A DNA stretch of 64,000 nucleotides from Phocoena phocoena. Lineage: Eukaryota; Chordata; Mammalia; Artiodactyla; Phocoenidae. The position numbers and the translations under genes were made by a program. Positions 59,326 to 64,000 of the stretch are shown here, in pieces. The notes beneath the pieces were generated by a model, which was not told where the DNA came from, ran no database searches, and saw only the letters and a list, made by a program, of their open reading frames with translations. Location of the stretch: the NCBI RefSeq assembly GCF_963924675.1, contig NC_089238.1, positions 23,231,815 to 23,295,814 of the forward strand, read 5' to 3'. Each line of letters starts with the position of its first letter. The stretch's first letter is position 1.

Positions 59326-59434
59326 CAAGTTTTATGGGGCAGTCACTAGTTCTCATGTGGCTACCTCCTTCTCATCATTTTAGCTTAATCTCAAATGTTA
59401 TTACTTTGGCAATGCTTTATTTGACAAACATGTT

Positions 59435-59600
59435 AAAGTAGACATCTTGGTCTCAGTCCTAAACACTGAATATAAAGGTCAATGAGAAGCAAGGGCTTTA
59501 TCTCTTCTTGCTCCTGTTGTATCTCTAGCATCTGAAAAAAATGCCCAGCACTATTTAGTTTCTGAGCGAATGAATACATGAACAAGTATAATTTGCTTAA
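59435..59600 (+). mobile_element. L2-like 3' end
   Basis: GGGCTTTATCTCTTCTTGCT, TATCTCTAGCATCTG, ATGCCCAGCACTATTTAGTT and GCGAATGAATACATGAAC resemble the L2 terminal segment. Confidence 0.5.
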
Positions 59601-60498
59601 GAGAAAATAAAAATACCTTGACAAACTGAAATAACACGAAGATTAGGATAGAAGAAAAAGAAAACCGATAATCAGTTTATTTGATTAAAGGAATATTTTA
59701 GGTATTTTCAAGGTTATTATGGTAAGAAAAGATAGTTTTTTTTTCTCTTAGAGAACATATTATATTGCCTCCATTTTCGCAGATGAAGAAAACACTTTTA
59801 ACATTCCATACTTTTTTTAATTGTGGAAAATATACCTAATTTATCATTTTAACAATTTAAAAGTATACAGCTCAGTGGCATTATGTATATTCACATTGTT
59901 GTACAATCATCACAACTATCTAGCTCCAGAACACTTTTCATCTTCAGAAACTAAAACTCTGTACTCATTAAACACTATCTCCTCATTCCCCTCTTCCCCC
60001 AGCTCCTGGTAATCACCATTCTAATTTTTGTTTTTATGAATTTGACTACTCTAGGTAGTTCATATAAGTGGAATCATATAGTATTTTTCCTTTTGTGACT
60101 GGCTTATTTCACTTAGCACAGTGTCCTCAAGGTTCATTCATATGGTAATGTGTCAAAATTTCCTTCCATTTTAAGGCTGAATAATATTCCATTGTATGTA
60201 TAAATCACATTTTAAACTCCTTTCGTCTGTTGATGAGCATATGGGTTGCTTCCTTCTTGGCTACTGTGCATAAAGCTGCTATGAACATGGTGAACAAATA
60301 TCTGTAGGAGTTCCAGCTTTCAATTCTTTTGGTTATATATCCAGAAGTGGAATTACTGGATCATATGGTAACTCTATTTTTAATTTACTGAGGAACCACC
60401 ATACTCTTTTCTTTAGCAGTTGCACCATTTTACATTCCCACCAGAAACACACAAGAGTTTCAATTTCTCTGCATCCTCACCAAAATTTGTTAATTTCT

Positions 60499-60706
60499 TT
60501 TTTTTTTTTTTTGGCAGTACGTGGGCCTCTCACTGTTGTGGCCTCTCCCATCGTGGAGCACAGGCTCTGGACGCGCAGGCTCAGTGGCCATGGCCCACAG
60601 GCCCAGTCACTCCACGGCATGCGGGACCCTCCTAGACCGGGGCACGGACTCGTGTCCCCCGCACCGGCAGGTGGACTCTCAACCACTGTGCCACCAGGGA
60701 AGCCCT
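60499..60706 (-). mobile_element. CHR-type SINE, young reverse copy
   Basis: Poly(T), GTGGGCCTCTCACTGTTGTG, CTCCTAGACCGGGGCACGGA and CTGTGCCACCAGGGAAGCCC. Target repeat TGTTAATTTCTT on both sides (about 60488-60499 and 60706-60717). Confidence 0.93.
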
Positions 60707-60877
60707 GTTAATTTCTTGTATTAAAAAAAAATAGGTATTCTAACTGGTGAGAAGAGGCATCTTATTATGGTTTTGATTTACATTCCCTTAATGTACCTTT
60801 TCAGGTGCTTATTAGCCATTTGTATATCTTCTTTGGAGGACTGTATATCCAAGTCCTATTTTTTGTTTTTGGTTTTT

Positions 60878-61062
60878 TTTTTGCGGTACGCGGGCCTCTC
60901 ACCTCTGTGGAGCACAGGCTCTGGACGCACAGCCCCAGCGGCCATGGCTCACGGGCCCAGCCGCTCCGCGGCATGTGGGACCCTCCCGGACCGGGGCACG
61001 AACCCGCGTCCCCTGCATCGGCAGGTGGACTCCCAACCACTGCGCCACCAGGGAAGCCTGTT
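60878..61062 (-). mobile_element. CHR-type SINE with an internal deletion, reverse copy
   Basis: GCGGTACGCGGGCCTCTCAC then CTCTGTGGAGCACAGG: the CTGCTGCGGCCTCTCCCGTT part of the usual body is missing. Ends GCGCCACCAGGGAAGCC. Flanked by T/G-rich sequence on both sides. ORFs on both strands are SINE artefacts. Confidence 0.92.
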
Positions 61063-61754
61063 TGTTTTTTTTTTGAAGGGTGAGGGTGGTGGCTGTTGCT
61101 GACTTGTAGGAATTCTTTATATATTGTGGATATTAACCACTTAACAGATACATGACTTGCAAATAAATATTTACTCCTGTTCTGTGGGCTGCCTTCTCAC
61201 TCTGTTGATAGCATCCTTTAAAGCATAAAAATTTTTCATTTTGATGTAGTTTCATTTGTCTATTTTTGCTTTTGTTGCCTGTGCTTTTGGTGTCATAACC
61301 AAGAAATCATTGCCAAATCCCATGTTGTGAAAATTTCCCCCTATGTTTTCTTCTAAGTGTTTTATAGTTTTAGATCTTATGTTTAGGTCTTTGATACATT
61401 TTGAGTTAATTTTTGTATATAGTGTGAGGCAAAGGGCCAATTTCATTTTTTTGTATGCAGATATTCAGTTTTCCCAACACCATTTATTGAAAAAAGGGTT
61501 CGTTCCTTATTGAATAGTCTTGGCACCTCTGCCAAAAATCATTTGACCATATATGCCAGGGTTTATTTTTAAGCTTTCTATTCTATTGTATTGTCTGTCT
61601 TTATACCAGTACCACACTATTTTGATTGCTACAGTTTTTAGTAAATTTTGAAATCAGGAAGTCTGAGACCTCCAACATTGTTTTTTCAAGATTGTTTTAG
61701 CTATTCCACTAGGTTATAAAAACATAGCATTTAAAGCTCATCTATCATCTCTGA

Positions 61755-61932
61755 TATGTCATCTTTTGTGTTCAGTTCATTCTGTGGCAACCTCAGTTGC
61801 TCATCTGTAAAACTGTGTAACAGCTTACTGGGATAGTAGTAAGGATTAAATACAAAATATCATATTTAAAACTCTGAGCAAAACACCAGGATACATCAGC
61901 AGTGCTCAGTAAATACCAGCAATTATAATGTA
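61755..61932 (+). mobile_element. MIR 3' half
   Basis: CTCAGTTGCTCATCTGTAAA ACTG, TAGTAAGGATTAAATACAAA and CAGCAGTGCTCAGTAAATAC are the MIR right half. Confidence 0.75.
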
Positions 61933-62707
61933 CCTATACACAACCTGTGACAGACAGAATAATGCCCACATCCTAATCCATAGGACTTATGAATATCTCA
62001 GCTTATATGTAAAAGGAACTTTTCAAAAGTGATCAACTTAAGGATCTTGAGGTATGGAGATTATCCTGTGTTTTATGTGATTATCTGGGTGGGCCCAATG
62101 TAATTCACAAGGGTCCTTATGAGAGGGAGGAAGGAGGTCAAAGTTAGTGTCAGAAGGTGATGTGAGGGCAGAAGCAGAGGGGAAATCTGCGCAGAGCCAG
62201 CAGATCTGCTGATGTGGGCCTCAGCAGAGCCAGGATAGCTTCTAGAAGCTGAAAGAGTTAAAGAATAAATTCTCTACTGGAGCCTCCAGAAGGAACCAAC
62301 CCTGGCAACAGCTTGGTTTTAGCTTCATAAGACTCATACAGAAATTCTGACGTCTAGAACTGTTGCAAAATAAATGTGCATTGTTCAGCCATTAAATTTG
62401 TGATAATTTGTTACAGTAGCACTAGGAAACTAATACATATTTTGGTGCAGGAAGTGGTGTACTGTTGTAACAAATATCTAAGTATATGGAAGTGACTTTG
62501 AAATTAGGTAACCAGTGGAGGCTGGAACAATTTTGAGGAGCATGATAGAAAAAGCCTAAACTGCTTTGAACAGACTGTTGTTTGTAGAAATATGTATGTT
62601 AAAGACTGAAGGCTCAGAAGAATGATCAAAAAAATCTATACCTTCACAGAGTATACCTAAATCATCATAAATAGATTGTTGGTGGAAAACTGGATGTTAA
62701 AAGCTCT

Positions 62708-62836
62708 GCTGGTGGCTTCCCTGGTGGCGCAGTGGTTGAGAGTCCGCCTGCCGATGCAGGGGACACAGGTTTGTGCCCAGGTCCGGGAAGATCCCACATG
62801 CCGCGGAGCGGTTAGGCCCGTGAGTCATGGCCGCGT
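62708..62836 (+). mobile_element. CHR-type SINE, 3'-truncated
   Basis: GGCTTCCCTGGTGGCGCAGT to GGCCCGTGAGTCATGGCCGC, where it ends without the distal body or A tail. The sequence is otherwise close to the young copies. Lies within the MaLR internal region. Confidence 0.92.
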
Positions 62837-63431
62837 CTGACTTGTGTCCAACAATTATATTAAAAACAGAATTGTAACTGATGAATGTAGACCTTCAACT
62901 GAAGAGATTCTGAAGAAAACTTTTGAAGGTAAAACTTGGTTTCACTGTTTATAAAAAGTGTGACAGGTAGGAAATACATTGAGGGAAGGACTAGTCAACA
63001 AAAAGAAACCAGAACTTGATGATTTGGGAAATTATCAGCCTATGCAGGTTGAAAAAAGATAAAAAATTAAGAGATTTGGTCAGGAAAACATGTTCAGGAG
63101 AAAATGTCAAGGACATGCATGGACAATATTTTGTTAATGCCTTGAAAGGATCAAAAATCAAAGTACTCCATCATGAATCCCCCTAAAGACATTAGGTCTG
63201 TGACTCATGTATCCCTTTAGCCATCTCAGAAGCCAAAAATGGAGATGGGTTTATCCAAGAAAGATTTGCAGAGAAGCCTCTTGTCTGATGGAGACAATTC
63301 CTCAGACACATGCAGGAGACTCACCAAGATTTTCAGAATGCTATATTAGCATAAATACTGCCAGCTTAGATGGAAAGGACCAGAGAGGATGAAATAAAAG
63401 AAGGCTGTTAGACTCTCAAAATTCTAGAGTT

Positions 63432-63477
63432 AAGAAAGAGGCTGATGAAAAAAAAAAAAAAGAAAGAGGCTGATGAA
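63432..63477. repeat. Poly(A) tract flanked by an 18-bp direct repeat
   Basis: AAGAAAGAGGCTGATGAA occurs at 63432-63449 and again at 63460-63477, separated only by A residues. This is the footprint of a retroposition event that delivered just a poly(A) tail, or of a slippage-type duplication. Confidence 0.85.
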
Positions 63478-64000
63478 TTACTCAGTTTCAAACATGTACT
63501 ATCCTTTAGGAAAAAAGGATGAGCCACAGGCCGTTGGATGGAGCTGAGGGCCACAGAGGATTAGACTCAGGCCTTAAAACAAAAGTGGTACGTCTGGTTG
63601 GATTCTATAATTGCTTGAGACCAATAACTCCTTTTTTCCTTTAGTTTTCTCCCTTTTTGAATGGCAATGCCTATAATTATTATCCCATGCTTGTCCCACC
63701 ACTGTATTATGGAAGCAAATAACTTTTTTTCTAGTTTCACAGATCCATAAACGAAGAGTAATTTTGCCCTAATATCAATTATTCTGATAGCCTTACATGT
63801 GCCTAATTTAGATAATTTACACGATGAGATTATGGGGCTTTTGAGCTGATGAGACTTAAATGACATTCTGGACTTGAGCTGATGCACTAACGGATTGAGA
63901 CTTTCAGGGATGTTGAGATGGACTGAGTGTATTTTGCATGCAGTATGAGGCTGAATCATTAGGAACTCAGAGGGTCTCAGATCATGGTAAGCTTAGTAAT

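Larger units (their letters stand above)
59815..61710 (-). mobile_element. L1 3' part, antisense, carrying two SINEs
   Basis: The reverse of an L1 from 3' UTR into ORF2: ACAGCTCAGTGGCATTATGT, ATAATATTCCATTGTATGTA, CTATGAACATGGTGAACAAA, TATATCCAGAAGTGGAATTA, GTAGGAATTCTTTATATATT, AAGAAATCATTGCCAAATCC, CCCAACACCATTTATTGAAA and TATACCAGTACCACACTATT. SINEs at 60499-60706 and 60878-61062 split it. No ORF intact. L1MA/MB-like age by eye. Confidence 0.9.
61950..63960 (+). mobile_element. MaLR (ERVL-MaLR) element: LTR plus internal region
   Basis: LTR about 61950-62435: CAGAATAATGCCCACATCCT, AGGATCTTGAGGTATGGAGA, GAGCCTCCAGAAGGAACCAA and GCACTAGGAAACTAATACA. The internal region begins TTTTGGTGCAGGAAGTGGTG and has AATTTTGAGGAGCATGATAG, then at 63550-63960 TAGACTCAGGCCTTAAAACA, GTCCCACCACTGTATTATGG and TTTTGCATGCAGTATGAGG. 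This matches the non-coding internal part of MaLR retroelements. The 3' LTR, if present, lies beyond the window. A truncated SINE sits at 62708-62836. The 130-codon minus ORF 63567-63959 is antisense to it. Confidence 0.85.

Noticed and set aside
63567..63959. 130-codon minus-strand ORF near the window end
   Set aside because: It is antisense to MaLR internal sequence that matches the known non-coding region on the plus strand.
1..64000. A new defence, mobile or biosynthetic gene system
   Set aside because: Apart from two ITFG1 exons, all supported features are known classes of mammalian repeats. No cluster of unknown genes is visible.

Overview
This window reads as mammalian nuclear DNA, most likely from a cetacean. 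There is no bacterial gene organisation, most of it is AT-rich intron-like sequence, and it is full of interspersed repeats. The diagnostic repeat is a tRNA-derived SINE that starts with GGGCTTCCCTGGTGG and continues through a GATCCCACATGC block. This is the CHR-type SINE of whales, hippos and ruminants. At least fourteen copies are present in both orientations, several with intact target-site duplications (TSDs). I saw no Bov-B or other ruminant-specific element, which favours a whale or dolphin; that is inference.

The only host gene I can support is ITFG1 (T-cell immunomodulatory protein, TIP/LINKIN), read on the minus strand. Two consecutive coding exons lie at 25623-25773 and 23983-24091. 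Both have canonical splice sites and they join in frame into a peptide I recognise as the integrin-alpha/FG-GAP-like luminal part of ITFG1. The rest of the window is best read as the large introns on either side of these exons. I found no further ITFG1 exon and no independent gene.

Layout. 1-7.3 kb: MER5A, another hAT-like element, L2, and a MaLR LTR carrying a U6 snRNA pseudogene. 7.3-9.4 kb: an old L1 with a CHR SINE inside it. 9.4-22.7 kb: ancient LINE, MIR and L2 remnants, stacked L1 3' ends and an LTR-like repeat. 22.7-25.8 kb: a younger L1 that stops about 42 bp from a splice donor, then the two exons. 26-30 kb: intron with MIR, SINE, a CA repeat and L1 tails. 30.5-37.5 kb: an inserted block made of a GC-rich non-L1 segment plus a 5'-complete, 3'-truncated L1. 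The block splits an older L1 that resumes and runs to 41.6 kb. 41.7-47.5 kb: intron with an L2-like block, a minisatellite and SINEs. 47.6-54.3 kb: an old, nearly complete L1 interrupted by a probable solo LTR and a SINE. 54.3-61.7 kb: ancient L1, MLT1-like LTR, L2, and an antisense L1 with two young SINEs. 61.95-64.0 kb: a MaLR provirus remnant (LTR plus internal region) that runs off the window.

I do not see a new biological system here. The points of interest are the L1 close to an ITFG1 splice site, the composite 7-kb insertion without TSD or poly(A), an L1 copy with ORF1 and ORF2 in one open frame and its reverse-transcriptase core deleted, and several clean retroposition scars, including a poly(A)-only insertion. 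Repeat family names come from recognising consensus features by eye, not from a database search.
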